This document shows, piece by piece, positions 32,847 through 40,710 of a stretch of DNA of 64,000 bases; the first letter of the stretch is position 1; each line of letters begins with the position of its first letter. The notes below the pieces were generated by a model. It ran no database searches, was not told the origin of the DNA, and saw only the letters and a program-made list of their open reading frames with translations. The stretch lies in contig NZ_QCZH01000020.1 of NCBI RefSeq assembly GCF_003097655.1, forward strand, positions 1 through 64,000, read 5' to 3'. The DNA is from Flavobacterium laiguense (GTDB lineage Bacteria; Bacteroidota; Bacteroidia; Flavobacteriales; Flavobacteriaceae). The translations under genes and the position numbers were made by a program.

Positions 32847-33977
32847 TTATTTTAAATACTCTAAAACGCTATCCGTTATAAATTTAATTTGTTCATCGTC
32901 TAATTCGGTGTGCATTGGTAAGGAAAGTACTTCTCGAACCAACTGATTCGTTACTGGAAAATCTTCCTCTTTGTAACGAACATCCAGATAAGCTTTTTGC
33001 AAATGCAACGGAATCGGATAATAAATTGCACAAGGAATTCCTTTGTCTAATAGATGTTGCATCAAACCGTCTCTGTCTGCATTGATAATTCTCAGCGTAT
33101 ATTGATGAAAAACGTGACAATCGCAATTGTCACAAATAGTTGGAGCAATAATATTTTTGTGTCCTTCAAAAGCAGCAGTATATTTTCTGGCAGCATCTTG
33201 CCTAGCCTTTCCATAAGAATCCAACAAAGGTAATTTAGCATTAAGAACCGCAGCTTGAATACTATCCAAACGAGAATTCACTCCCACTACATCGTGATGA
33301 TAACGTTCGTACATTCCATGATTTACAATGCCTCTAAGAGTATGAGCCAAAGCATCGTCATTAGTAAAAATGGCACCACCATCACCATAACAACCTAAGT
33401 TTTTGGAAGGAAAAAAAGATGTAGAGGAAACATGCCCTATAGTACCCGCTTTCTTTTTAGTCCCATCAGAGAATTTACAATTGGCTCCAATGGCTTGTGC
33501 ATTGTCTTCAATTACAAATAAATTATACTCGGTGGCAATAGCCATAATCGCTTCCATATTGGCTGCACGACCAAATAAATGAACTGGCACAATGGCTTTA
33601 GTTTTTGGAGTAATTGCTTTTTTGATCGCATCAATAGAAATATTCATATTTACCATATCCACATCTACCAAAACTGGAGTTAACTGCAATAAAGCAATCA
33701 CCTCAACCGTAGCTGCAAAAGTAAAATCGGCCGTGATTACCTCATCTCCAGGTTTTAGCCCAAGTCCCATCATGGCAATCTGCAAAGCATCAGTACCGTT
33801 GGCACAAGGAATTACATGCTTCACATCAAGATAATCCTCTAATGATTTTTGAAACGAATGAACCTGAGGTCCATTAATATAAGTATTAGTATCCAAAACT
33901 TCTTGAATAGAAGCATTTACAGTTGCTGCAATTTTATCGTATTGACCTTTTAGGTCAACCATTTGTATTTTTTTCAT
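32847..33977 (-). CDS. DegT/DnrJ/EryC1/StrS sugar aminotransferase
   Basis: PLP-dependent enzyme of 376 residues. Family marks are the N-terminal MVDLKGQYDKI, ANGTDALQIAMMGLG for cofactor phosphate contact, and EDNAQAIGANC with the PLP-ring Asp-His/Gln element. The Schiff-base Lys is in FFPSKNLGCYGDGGAI, and GVNSRLDSIQAAVL is conserved for binding across the dimer. Such enzymes transfer an amino group to keto-sugars linked to nucleotides during lipopolysaccharide or glycoprotein synthesis. A CDNCDC segment near 290 is unusual and might be a metal site. Probably co-transcribed with galE. Confidence 0.93.
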   Translation of the reverse strand: MKKIQMVDLKGQYDKIAATVNASIQEVLDTNTYINGPQVHSFQKSLEDYLDVKHVIPCANGTDALQIAMMGLGLKPGDEVITADFTFAATVEVIALLQLTPVLVDVDMVNMNISIDAIKKAITPKTKAIVPVHLFGRAANMEAIMAIATEYNLFVIEDNAQAIGANCKFSDGTKKKAGTIGHVSSTSFFPSKNLGCYGDGGAIFTNDDALAHTLRGIVNHGMYERYHHDVVGVNSRLDSIQAAVLNAKLPLLDSYGKARQDAARKYTAAFEGHKNIIAPTICDNCDCHVFHQYTLRIINADRDGLMQHLLDKGIPCAIYYPIPLHLQKAYLDVRYKEEDFPVTNQLVREVLSLPMHTELDDEQIKFITDSVLEYLK

Positions 33978-34158
33978 GTATTCCTTTTTAGCACCCCCTA
34001 TTTTACACAGGAGTAATTAATCGAAGTATTGAGATTTCAAGACTTGGCTACCAACAACCTAAACTTTCTTGAAAAGCGGAACAAAAATAGTTATTTAATG
34101 AGTTCAAACCAATCAAAATAATATAAAGAAAATGTATTTTAGCACAAAAAAAACACTG

Positions 34159-35394
34159 ATGCATTTTCTTTATAATTTATTCATCCAATTTGCCCAATTT
34201 ATATTGAAAATTGTAGCCCTTTTTAGTCCAAAAATCAAACTTTTTATAGAGGGTAGAAAAAATGTCTTTTTAACTTTAGAACAAAAAATAAAACCAACAG
34301 ACAAAACCATTTGGTTTCACGCTGCCTCATTAGGAGAATACGAACAAGGACTACCCGTAATTGAAGAAATAAAAGAAAAATACCCCAATCACAAAATTGT
34401 GGTTACCTTTTTTTCTCCATCGGGTTATGAGGTTCGAAAAAACAATACCGTTGCCGATGCAACTGTTTATTTGCCTTTGGACACGCCAAAAAACGCAAAA
34501 CAATTTTTAGAGCTAGTTCATCCAGATCTTGTATTCTTTATTAAATATGAATTTTGGATTAATTATTTGGATCAACTCAAAAAACAAAACATACCTACTT
34601 ATTTAATTTCTGGAATTTTTAGAGAAAAACAATTATTCTTTAAGTGGTATGGTGGATTTTATCGAAAAGCATTAAATACTTTTACTCATTTCTTTGTTCA
34701 AAATGAAAACTCAAAAAAACTAATAACCGAATTAGACAAAACCAATGTTACCATTTCTGGCGATACCCGATTTGACAGAGTAGTGGCCATTTTAGAAAAA
34801 GACAACACATTAGATTTTATTGCGGAATTTAAAAACAACAGCCTAACCCTAGTCATAGGCAGTTCTTGGCCAAAGGACGAAACCTTACTAATTGAATACA
34901 TTAATTCATGTACTCTCGATGTAAAGTTTATCATCGCTCCGCACAACATAAAAACAGAACAAATTGAAAATTTAAAGAATAGCATCACCAAAAAAACAGT
35001 TTTATTCTCAGAAAAAGAAAACAAAGATTTATCCCAATACAACGTATTTATTATTGACACCATAGGCATCCTTACCAAAATTTACAGTTATGCCGACATC
35101 GCTTATGTAGGTGGTGGCTTTGGAAAACCCGGTGTTCACAATATATTAGAACCCGCTACTTTTGGAGTACCCATAATTATAGGCCCAAACTATTCCCATT
35201 TTGATGAGGCAACTAGTTTAGTACAATTAGGCGGTTGTCTTTCAATAACCAATCAACAGGAATTAGATCAATTTTTATCTAACCTCATTCAAAACAATGA
35301 GACAAGACGTGATAAAGGACAAATCTGTAACACTTTTGTACAAAAGAACAAAGGAGCCACCAATAACATTATGACAAAAATCATTAGCCTTTAA
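34159..35394 (+). CDS. kdtA: 3-deoxy-D-manno-octulosonic acid transferase (Kdo transferase)
   Basis: Inner-membrane-associated GT-B glycosyltransferase of 411 residues that adds Kdo to lipid A precursors. The start at 34159 (MHFLYNLFIQF) gives the usual N-terminal hydrophobic anchor; an ATG 27 bases upstream is possible. Family signs are FHAASLGEYEQGLPVI, TFFSPSGYEV, FIKYEFWINYL and, in the C-terminal nucleotide domain, AYVGGGFGKPGVHNILEPA followed by FGVPIIIGPNYSHFDEA. The 3' end overlaps an unannotated coding fragment on the opposite strand by four bases. Confidence 0.94.
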   Translation: MHFLYNLFIQFAQFILKIVALFSPKIKLFIEGRKNVFLTLEQKIKPTDKTIWFHAASLGEYEQGLPVIEEIKEKYPNHKIVVTFFSPSGYEVRKNNTVADATVYLPLDTPKNAKQFLELVHPDLVFFIKYEFWINYLDQLKKQNIPTYLISGIFREKQLFFKWYGGFYRKALNTFTHFFVQNENSKKLITELDKTNVTISGDTRFDRVVAILEKDNTLDFIAEFKNNSLTLVIGSSWPKDETLLIEYINSCTLDVKFIIAPHNIKTEQIENLKNSITKKTVLFSEKENKDLSQYNVFIIDTIGILTKIYSYADIAYVGGGFGKPGVHNILEPATFGVPIIIGPNYSHFDEATSLVQLGGCLSITNQQELDQFLSNLIQNNETRRDKGQICNTFVQKNKGATNNIMTKIISL

Positions 35395-35567
35395 TCTCTT
35401 TTAAAAGCATACGAAGTAAACAACGTAAAGTCCTTACAATTGTACCACACAAACCAGTCCATTATAGCTCTAAAATCACTCACAGCGAGTTCGTAAGAAA
35501 ACCCATTCCATAAAATACAATTTAGTTTTTTGCAATCATCCCAAAACCCTAAAGCACTGAGAGAAAA
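35391..35567 (-). pseudogene. Trp-rich coding fragment without a start codon
   Basis: The minus strand holds 58 open codons after a TAA at 35568-35570. They begin FSLSALGFWDDCKKLNCILW and continue NGFSYELAVSDFRAIMDWF, ending TSYAFKRD at a stop overlapping kdtA. Five Trp and several Tyr and Phe residues in a regular pattern look like real protein. No ATG, GTG or TTG lies in the first 30 codons, so this is probably the C-terminal remains of a deleted gene or a gene with an unusual start. The family is not recognised. Confidence 0.5.
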
Positions 35568-35616
35568 TTATTTTAAAAAAATAAATGAAAAAATATTTTA
35601 CATATTAAAAATTTTA

Positions 35617-35624
35617 TATCTTTG
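35617..35624 (+). promoter_or_regulatory. Putative -7 box of the small lipoprotein gene
   Basis: TATCTTTG matches TAnnTTTG in an AT-rich stretch about 36 bases before the ATG. Confidence 0.5.
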
Positions 35625-35660
35625 CCCCGAATTAATAATTAACCTTTATATTAAATTAAG

Positions 35661-35873
35661 ATGAAAAAAGTATTTTTAAGTTTAGCTGTTGTTGCTGTAT
35701 TAACTGTTGTATCATGTAAAAAAGCTGACGCTGCTGCTGAAGAAACTGTAGCTGTAGATTCTACTGCTGTTGTTGCTGACACTGCTGCTGTTGTTGCTGA
35801 TACTGCTGCTGTAGCTGTTGATTCTGCTGCTGCTACAACTCCTGCTGCTACTGAAGCTCCAGCTGCTAAGTAA
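35661..35873 (+). CDS. Small Ala/Val-rich lipoprotein
   Basis: Protein of 70 residues. A type II signal peptide (MKKVFLSLAVVAVLTVVSC) is followed by KKADAAAEE and three near-repeats of VADTAAV/VAVDSTA. The mature part is low in complexity, rich in Ala, Val, Thr and Asp, and probably extended and disordered. Coding DNA is built of near-identical GCTGTTGTTGCTGA units, prone to slippage. A good -7 box and a terminator with a long T run bracket it, which suggests a short, possibly abundant transcript. Such small lipoproteins are common in Flavobacterium, and their role is unknown. Confidence 0.8.
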   Translation: MKKVFLSLAVVAVLTVVSCKKADAAAEETVAVDSTAVVADTAAVVADTAAVAVDSAAATTPAATEAPAAK

Positions 35874-35897
35874 TTTCAAATTACGCAAGAAAAAAAT

Positions 35898-35923
35898 AAG
35901 CTGCATTTATGCAGCTTTTTTTT
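35898..35923 (+). terminator. Rho-independent terminator of the small lipoprotein gene
   Basis: AAGCTGCA/TGCAGCTT stem with a four-base loop and eight following T residues. Confidence 0.9.
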
Positions 35924-35976
35924 GCCTTTATCTCAACAAATCTATGTTTTTTTTTACATAGGTGAGATTCCAAAAA

Positions 35977-36009
35977 AAATACCATCCCGAAATCGAGATG
36001 GTATTTTTT
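35977..36009. terminator. Terminator of the DUF1508 gene
   Basis: ATACCATC/GATGGTAT stem between A and T runs. Placed 20 bases past the minus-strand stop, it can work in both directions. Confidence 0.85.
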
Positions 36010-36029
36010 TAACTTTTAAAAATCAAAAT

Positions 36030-36377
36030 TTAATCTATAAAAATTAAATCATTATCCGAAAAATCTAACATTTCAGAAACCGATGCATATTTAATAATTT
36101 CATCAATTCCTTTTTGAACCCTCAATTCCGTGGTGTATTTCCTGCTGATAGCAAATGGTGCTCCATCCAAAAATAGTTTGAAAAAATACTTCCCTCCAGC
36201 AGATTTGAATTTATAAAAAGTCGCCAAATCAATGTTGTTTTTAAAATACTCCACCCCTTCTTCACATTCAAACTTAAGTTCATATCTCAAACTTGTAAAA
36301 ATCACTTTCCCTTTTCTAGAAGTAAATACAAACTTATATTGATCATCAAATCTTTTACTTATCACGAAAGCACCCAT
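36030..36377 (-). CDS. DUF1508 (YegP-like) protein
   Basis: Protein of 115 residues with two copies of the DUF1508 unit. The first (about 1-50) starts GAFVISKRFDDQYKFVFTSRKG, the second (about 55-105) has TFYKFKSAGGKYFFKLFLDG and an ISRKYTTELRVQKGIDEII segment. YegP-like proteins are small cytosolic beta-alpha proteins of unknown role, sometimes linked to stress responses. It lies alone between a terminator and the tRNA pair, with a 125-bp upstream region containing AGATTTTAGATT-type repeats. Confidence 0.87.
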   Translation of the reverse strand: MGAFVISKRFDDQYKFVFTSRKGKVIFTSLRYELKFECEEGVEYFKNNIDLATFYKFKSAGGKYFFKLFLDGAPFAISRKYTTELRVQKGIDEIIKYASVSEMLDFSDNDLIFID

Positions 36378-36472
36378 AAAATTTCAGATTGTAGATTATA
36401 GAATTTAGATTTTTAGATTTCAAATCACAGGCTGATATAAAAGCTGATTTATTCAGACATTATTATATAAAA

Positions 36473-36499
36473 AAAGCTCCAAACATAGTTTGGAGCTTT
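36473..36499 (-). terminator. Terminator of the tRNA operon
   Basis: AAAGCTCCAAAC/GTTTGGAGCTTT stem with a short loop, followed on the minus strand by TTTTTTT. It starts five bases beyond tRNA-Leu. Confidence 0.9.
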
Positions 36500-36503
36500 C
36501 TAG

Positions 36504-36589
36504 TACTCAGAGCGGGACTTGAACCCGCACGAACATTGCTGTTCACTGGATTTTAAGTCCAGCGTGTCTACCAATTTCACCATCCGAGC
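36504..36589 (-). tRNA. tRNA-Leu (anticodon TAA)
   Basis: An 86-nt cloverleaf with a 7-bp acceptor stem (GCTCGGA/TCTGAGT with two G-U pairs), anticodon stem CTGGA/TCCAG and loop CTTAAAA giving TAA. It has a long variable arm (GAACAGCAATGTTC) and T-loop GGTTCAAGTCC. No CCA is encoded. It is the second tRNA of a two-gene transcript with tRNA-Gly. Confidence 0.97.
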
Positions 36590-36601
36590 ATTATTTGGTG
36601 T

Positions 36602-36677
36602 TGGAGCGAAAAACGGGGCTCGAACCCGCGACCTCGACCTTGGCAAGGTCGCGCTCTACCAACTGAGCTATTTTCGC
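36602..36677 (-). tRNA. tRNA-Gly (anticodon GCC)
   Basis: Cloverleaf with acceptor stem GCGAAAA/TTTTCGC, D-arm AGCTCAGTTGGTAGAGC, anticodon stem CGACC/GGTCG with loop TTGCCAA, T-loop GGTTCGAGCCC, discriminator T and an encoded CCA. It lies 12 bases before tRNA-Leu and follows the mutS terminator. Confidence 0.97.
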
Positions 36678-36696
36678 ATTTTCAATTCTTAAAAAG

Positions 36697-36725
36697 AACC
36701 GCAATACTTATTTCGTATTGCGGTT
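36697..36725 (-). terminator. Rho-independent terminator of mutS
   Basis: AACCGCAATAC/GTATTGCGGTT stem with a seven-base loop and TTCTTTTT after it on the minus strand. Confidence 0.85.
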
Positions 36726-36826
36726 GCAAATTTAGGACATTTATTGAATTACACAAGCCTTTTTCAGAAAAAAAATCAAGATAAAATTTAACCTTCTGAC
36801 AACGATTACTTTAAATAGAAGAAAAA

Positions 36827-39433
36827 TTATTTCCTGGATAACATTCTTTTAATTTCGTTGAGTTTCATCAATGCTTCCACAGGTGTTATGGCATTTATAT
36901 CTAAATTAACGATCTCCTCTTTGATTTCTTCCAACAAAGGATCATCCAAATTAAAGAAACTCATTTGCATTTCTTCTTTCGCTGATTTTATTCCGTTTAA
37001 CACATCGCTCGAATGATTTCTCTCTAACTTCTTTAGCATCTTTTGCGCTTTCGAGATTACCAATTGAGGCATCCCCGCCATTTTGGCCACATGAATACCA
37101 AAACTATGCGCACTTCCCCCTTTTACTAATTTTCGAATAAAAAGCACAGTATCTTTTAATTCTTTCACAGAGACGTTGTAATTCTGAATTCGAGGCATCG
37201 ACTCACTCATCTCATTCAACTCATGATAATGCGTTGCAAATAATGTTTTGGGTTGCGACGGATGCTCATGCAAAAACTCGGCGATAGCCCAAGCTATAGA
37301 AATCCCGTCATAGGTACTCGTTCCTCTTCCGATTTCGTCTAACAACACCAAACTTCGATCGGATATATTATTCAAAATAGAAGCCGTTTCATTCATTTCG
37401 ACCATAAAAGTAGATTCACCCATCGAAATATTATCCGAAGCTCCTACTCTAGTGAATATCTTATCAACAATTCCCATTCTAACGCTTTCTGCAGGCACAA
37501 AACTTCCCATTTGGGCCAGCAATACAATCAAAGCCGTTTGACGCAATATCGCCGACTTACCCGACATATTGGGGCCCGTAATCATAATCAATTGTTGCGT
37601 TTCTCTATCCAAGAAAACGTCATTGGTAATATACGGCACTCCAACAGGCAATTGCTTTTCGATTACAGGATGCCTTCCTTCTTTTATTTCCAGTTCGAAT
37701 GTTTCATCAATTTCTGGACAAACGTATTTATTCTCTATTGCCAATTGCGTAAAAGAGCACAAACAATCCAACTGCGCCACCAAATTGGCATTCATTTGAA
37801 CCGGTTTAATATAGGTAGCAATCCAACTCACTAATTGTTCAAATAATTCGTTTTCAATTTTTTGAATTTTTTCTTCAGCACCTAGAATTTTAGTTTCATA
37901 TTCTTTCAGCTCTTCGGTAATGTAACGTTCGGCGTTGACCAATGTTTGTTTTCTGATCCATTCTGTTGGCACTTTATCTTTGTGCGTATTTCTAACTTCG
38001 ATATAATACCCAAAAACATTATTGAACGATATTTTCAGAGAAGAAATTCCTGTACGTTCCGACTCCCTTTTCTCAATCCCGGCCAAAAACTGTTTCCCCG
38101 ATGTAGATATGTCACGCAAATCATCCAATTCAGCGTTAATTCCTCTAGCAATCGCATTCCCTTTGGCCACAGCCACAGGAGCATCTTGATTTAAGGTTGT
38201 TTTTATCTTCTCACGCAACAAATCACAACTGTTCAAACTATCCCCAATTACTTTTACCGCTTCTTGTGGACTTTCTAACGCCAATGATTTAATTGGGATA
38301 ATGGCATCCAGAGACTCTTTCAAATACACCACTTCACGAGGCGAAACTTTACCCGTAGCAATTTTGGAAATCAAACGCTCTAGATCCGAAATCTGTTTGA
38401 TTTGATTTTGGATACTTTTTAAAATATCTTGATTTTCTTTTAAATAAGAAACCACTTGATGACGGCTTTTTATTTTATTATTATCCTTTAACGGCAAAGC
38501 CAACCAACGTTTCAACAAACGCCCACCCATTGGCGAAAGCGTTTTATCAATTACATCCAATAATGTAACGGCATTTGGATTGTAACTGTGATACAATTCA
38601 AGATTTCGAATCGTGAATCGATCCATCCAAACGTAAGCATCCTCAGCAATTCGCTGAATAGCTGTAATGTGCTGCACTCTATTATGCTGCGTTTCGGATA
38701 AATAATACAGAATCGCACCCGAAGCGATAATCCCTTCTCTCAATTCTTCGATTCCAAATCCTTTTAGCGAAACAGTTTGAAAATGCTTCGTTAAGGTTTC
38801 GAGAGCATAATCTTCTTTGAAAATCCAATCTTCCAAATAGAAATTATGGAAATCCTCTCCGAAAATTTCGCGGAATTCATTCTTATTATTTTTTGGAACC
38901 AAAACCTCACTTGGATTGAAATTCTGAAGCAGTTTATCTATGTATTCTGCATTCCCTTGAGCGGTAAGGAATTCACCTGTAGAAACATCCAAAAAAGAAA
39001 CCCCAATCGTTTTATTGGCAAAATAAATCGCTGCCAGAAAGTTATTGGTTTTGGACTGCAAAACCTCGTCATTCATAGAAACCCCTGGCGTCACCAGTTC
39101 CGTAACCCCACGTTTTACAATGGTTTTGGTCATTTTTGGATCTTCCAATTGGTCACAAATGGCAACCCGAAGTCCTGCTTTGACTAATTTTGGCAAATAG
39201 GTATTGATAGAATGATGCGGGAAACCAGCCAAAGCGGTCTCTGTTTCGGAACCCGCGCCTCTTTTGGTTAACGTAATCCCTAGAATTCTTGAAGCCCGAA
39301 CGGCATCTTCTCCAAAAGTTTCATAAAAATCCCCAACGCGAAACAACAAACAAGCATCCGGGTATTTCCTTTTGATTTCGTTGTATTGCTTCATTAATGG
39401 AGTCTCCTTAACTATCTTTTCTTTTGCTGCCAA
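36827..39433 (-). CDS. mutS: DNA mismatch repair protein MutS
   Basis: Mismatch-recognition ATPase of 868 residues. Domain I has the mismatch-contacting Phe-x-Glu in GDFYETFGEDA. The clamp and lever helices occupy the middle. The ATPase domain shows Walker A GPNMSGKS near 625, a LLDEIGRGTSTYDG Walker B/signature region, and FATHYHEL. Length and order are those of MutS1. The product appears to begin at a TTG codon (MAAKEKIVKETPLMKQY), since no ATG, GTG or other TTG lies in the immediate upstream frame. It is divergent from the DUF1573 gene; the 154-bp gap holds both promoters. No mutL is in the window. Confidence 0.97.
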   Translation of the reverse strand: MAAKEKIVKETPLMKQYNEIKRKYPDACLLFRVGDFYETFGEDAVRASRILGITLTKRGAGSETETALAGFPHHSINTYLPKLVKAGLRVAICDQLEDPKMTKTIVKRGVTELVTPGVSMNDEVLQSKTNNFLAAIYFANKTIGVSFLDVSTGEFLTAQGNAEYIDKLLQNFNPSEVLVPKNNKNEFREIFGEDFHNFYLEDWIFKEDYALETLTKHFQTVSLKGFGIEELREGIIASGAILYYLSETQHNRVQHITAIQRIAEDAYVWMDRFTIRNLELYHSYNPNAVTLLDVIDKTLSPMGGRLLKRWLALPLKDNNKIKSRHQVVSYLKENQDILKSIQNQIKQISDLERLISKIATGKVSPREVVYLKESLDAIIPIKSLALESPQEAVKVIGDSLNSCDLLREKIKTTLNQDAPVAVAKGNAIARGINAELDDLRDISTSGKQFLAGIEKRESERTGISSLKISFNNVFGYYIEVRNTHKDKVPTEWIRKQTLVNAERYITEELKEYETKILGAEEKIQKIENELFEQLVSWIATYIKPVQMNANLVAQLDCLCSFTQLAIENKYVCPEIDETFELEIKEGRHPVIEKQLPVGVPYITNDVFLDRETQQLIMITGPNMSGKSAILRQTALIVLLAQMGSFVPAESVRMGIVDKIFTRVGASDNISMGESTFMVEMNETASILNNISDRSLVLLDEIGRGTSTYDGISIAWAIAEFLHEHPSQPKTLFATHYHELNEMSESMPRIQNYNVSVKELKDTVLFIRKLVKGGSAHSFGIHVAKMAGMPQLVISKAQKMLKKLERNHSSDVLNGIKSAKEEMQMSFFNLDDPLLEEIKEEIVNLDINAITPVEALMKLNEIKRMLSRK

Positions 39434-39556
39434 AATTATTGTATTTGAATGAATAAAAAACTCAGCGAATTTATAATTTTATACCGCAAAAAACTAAGAT
39501 GAAAAAAATTAAATTAGTTTTAAGATAACTTTACATTACAATTTTGTTTATTTGTA

Positions 39557-39564
39557 TAAATTTG
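39557..39564 (+). promoter_or_regulatory. Putative -7 box of the DUF1573 gene
   Basis: TAAATTTG fits TAnnTTTG about 24 bases before the ATG, in the divergent gap with mutS. Confidence 0.4.
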
Positions 39565-39587
39565 TAAATTAATTCAAAAAAAAGACT

Positions 39588-40052
39588 ATGAAAAAAATAT
39601 TTCTACTAGCTATGCTTACTGTTTTAGGAACAACGATTTCTAACGCTCAAGAAACTTCAAAAAAGAGCAAGAAAGCAAAAACCACAGCTGCTGCGGCTTT
39701 GCCAAAAGTAGATGGAGCAGGAATGGTTTTTGAAAACGAAACTATTGATTACGGAACTATAGCTCACAATGCAGATGGTAACCGTCAGTTTGTATTTACT
39801 AACAACGGAAATAAACCATTAATCATCACAAACACGCAAGGATCTTGCGGATGTACTGTACCTACTACACCAAAAGAACCAATTGCGCCAGGAGCAAAAG
39901 GAGTTATTGGAGTAAAATATGCTACTGACAGAGTTGGTCCATTTACAAAAACAGTTACTGTAACGTCAAATGCTGCAGGACAACCATCAAAAACACTTAC
40001 GATAAAAGGAAACGTTGCTCCAGATGCTGCCCCAGCTGTGACAAAAAGCTAA
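39588..40052 (+). CDS. Secreted DUF1573 domain protein
   Basis: Protein of 154 residues with a signal peptide (1-21, TISNAQ), a Lys/Ser/Ala-rich linker (SKKSKKAKTTAAA), and one DUF1573 Ig-like beta-sandwich. Key segments are FENETIDYGTIAHNADG, RQFVFTNNGNKPLIITN, the conserved GSCGCTVP, and GAKGVIGVKYATDRVGPF. DUF1573 belongs to the ASH/MSP-like Ig group and is very common in Bacteroidota periplasm, where the role is unknown. The promoter box lies in the divergent gap with mutS; a terminator follows. Confidence 0.9.
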   Translation: MKKIFLLAMLTVLGTTISNAQETSKKSKKAKTTAAAALPKVDGAGMVFENETIDYGTIAHNADGNRQFVFTNNGNKPLIITNTQGSCGCTVPTTPKEPIAPGAKGVIGVKYATDRVGPFTKTVTVTSNAAGQPSKTLTIKGNVAPDAAPAVTKS

Positions 40053-40080
40053 CATTCCCTTTTTATACCATACAAAGAAC

Positions 40081-40110
40081 GGCTTCCTAAAATTTAGGAA
40101 GCCTTTTTTA
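40081..40110 (+). terminator. Terminator of the DUF1573 gene
   Basis: GGCTTCCTAAA/TTTAGGAAGCC stem with almost no loop, followed by TTTTTT. It lies 20 bases before the next gene. Confidence 0.9.
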
Positions 40111-40128
40111 TAAACCATTACCCAAACC

Positions 40129-40665
40129 ATGAGAAAACTAGAAAACAGCGAACTAGAGAGAAAATCAATTGAAGATTTTAAGAAATCAGAAAAAACACCC
40201 TTGATATTAGTTTTGGATGACATTCGCAGTTTACACAATATCGGATCTGTATTTAGAACCGCCGATGCTTTTTTGATCGAGAAAATAATCCTATGCGGTA
40301 TCACTGCCACTCCACCAAATAAGGAAATTCATAAAACCGCACTTGGCGCAACCGAAACCGTAACTTGGGAACACCACGAAAATGTTTTGGAAGTTATTGC
40401 TGATTTAAAAAAAGAAAACATCATGACTCTCGCCATCGAACAAGTGGAAAGTTCTGTTTTTCTTCAAGATTTTAAAGTCGACAAAACCCAAAAATATGCT
40501 TTAATCTTCGGAAATGAAGTTTACGGAGTCGCTCAGGAAGCTGTGGCTCTGTGTGATGGCTGTATCGAGATTCCACAATTGGGAACCAAACATTCGTTGA
40601 ATATTTCGGTAAGTGCCGGGATTGTGGTTTGGGATTTGTTTAAAAAATTGAAATGGAATTTGTAG
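40129..40665 (+). CDS. SpoU/TrmH family RNA 2'-O-methyltransferase
   Basis: SPOUT-fold methyltransferase of 178 residues. Motif 1 is LDDIRSLHNIGSVFRTADAF, with the catalytic Arg; motif 2 is LIFGNEVYGVAQE; motif 3 is CIEIPQLGTKHSLNISVSAG. These match the trefoil-knotted SAM site of TrmH/TrmL-like enzymes that methylate ribose in tRNA or rRNA. The short N-terminus lacks an L30e-like RNA-binding domain, closer to TrmL size. The target nucleotide cannot be named. It sits alone after a terminator and 45 bases before a large surface protein gene. Confidence 0.9.
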   Translation: MRKLENSELERKSIEDFKKSEKTPLILVLDDIRSLHNIGSVFRTADAFLIEKIILCGITATPPNKEIHKTALGATETVTWEHHENVLEVIADLKKENIMTLAIEQVESSVFLQDFKVDKTQKYALIFGNEVYGVAQEAVALCDGCIEIPQLGTKHSLNISVSAGIVVWDLFKKLKWNL

Positions 40666-40710
40666 ATTTGTTAGTAATTGAATTTGTCCTATTGTTTTCT
40701 TGATTGCTTT

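Noticed and set aside
35712..35906. Ser-rich reverse frame over the small lipoprotein
   Set aside because: It is simply the complement of the repeated Ala/Val codons; the plus-strand frame has a lipobox, promoter and terminator.
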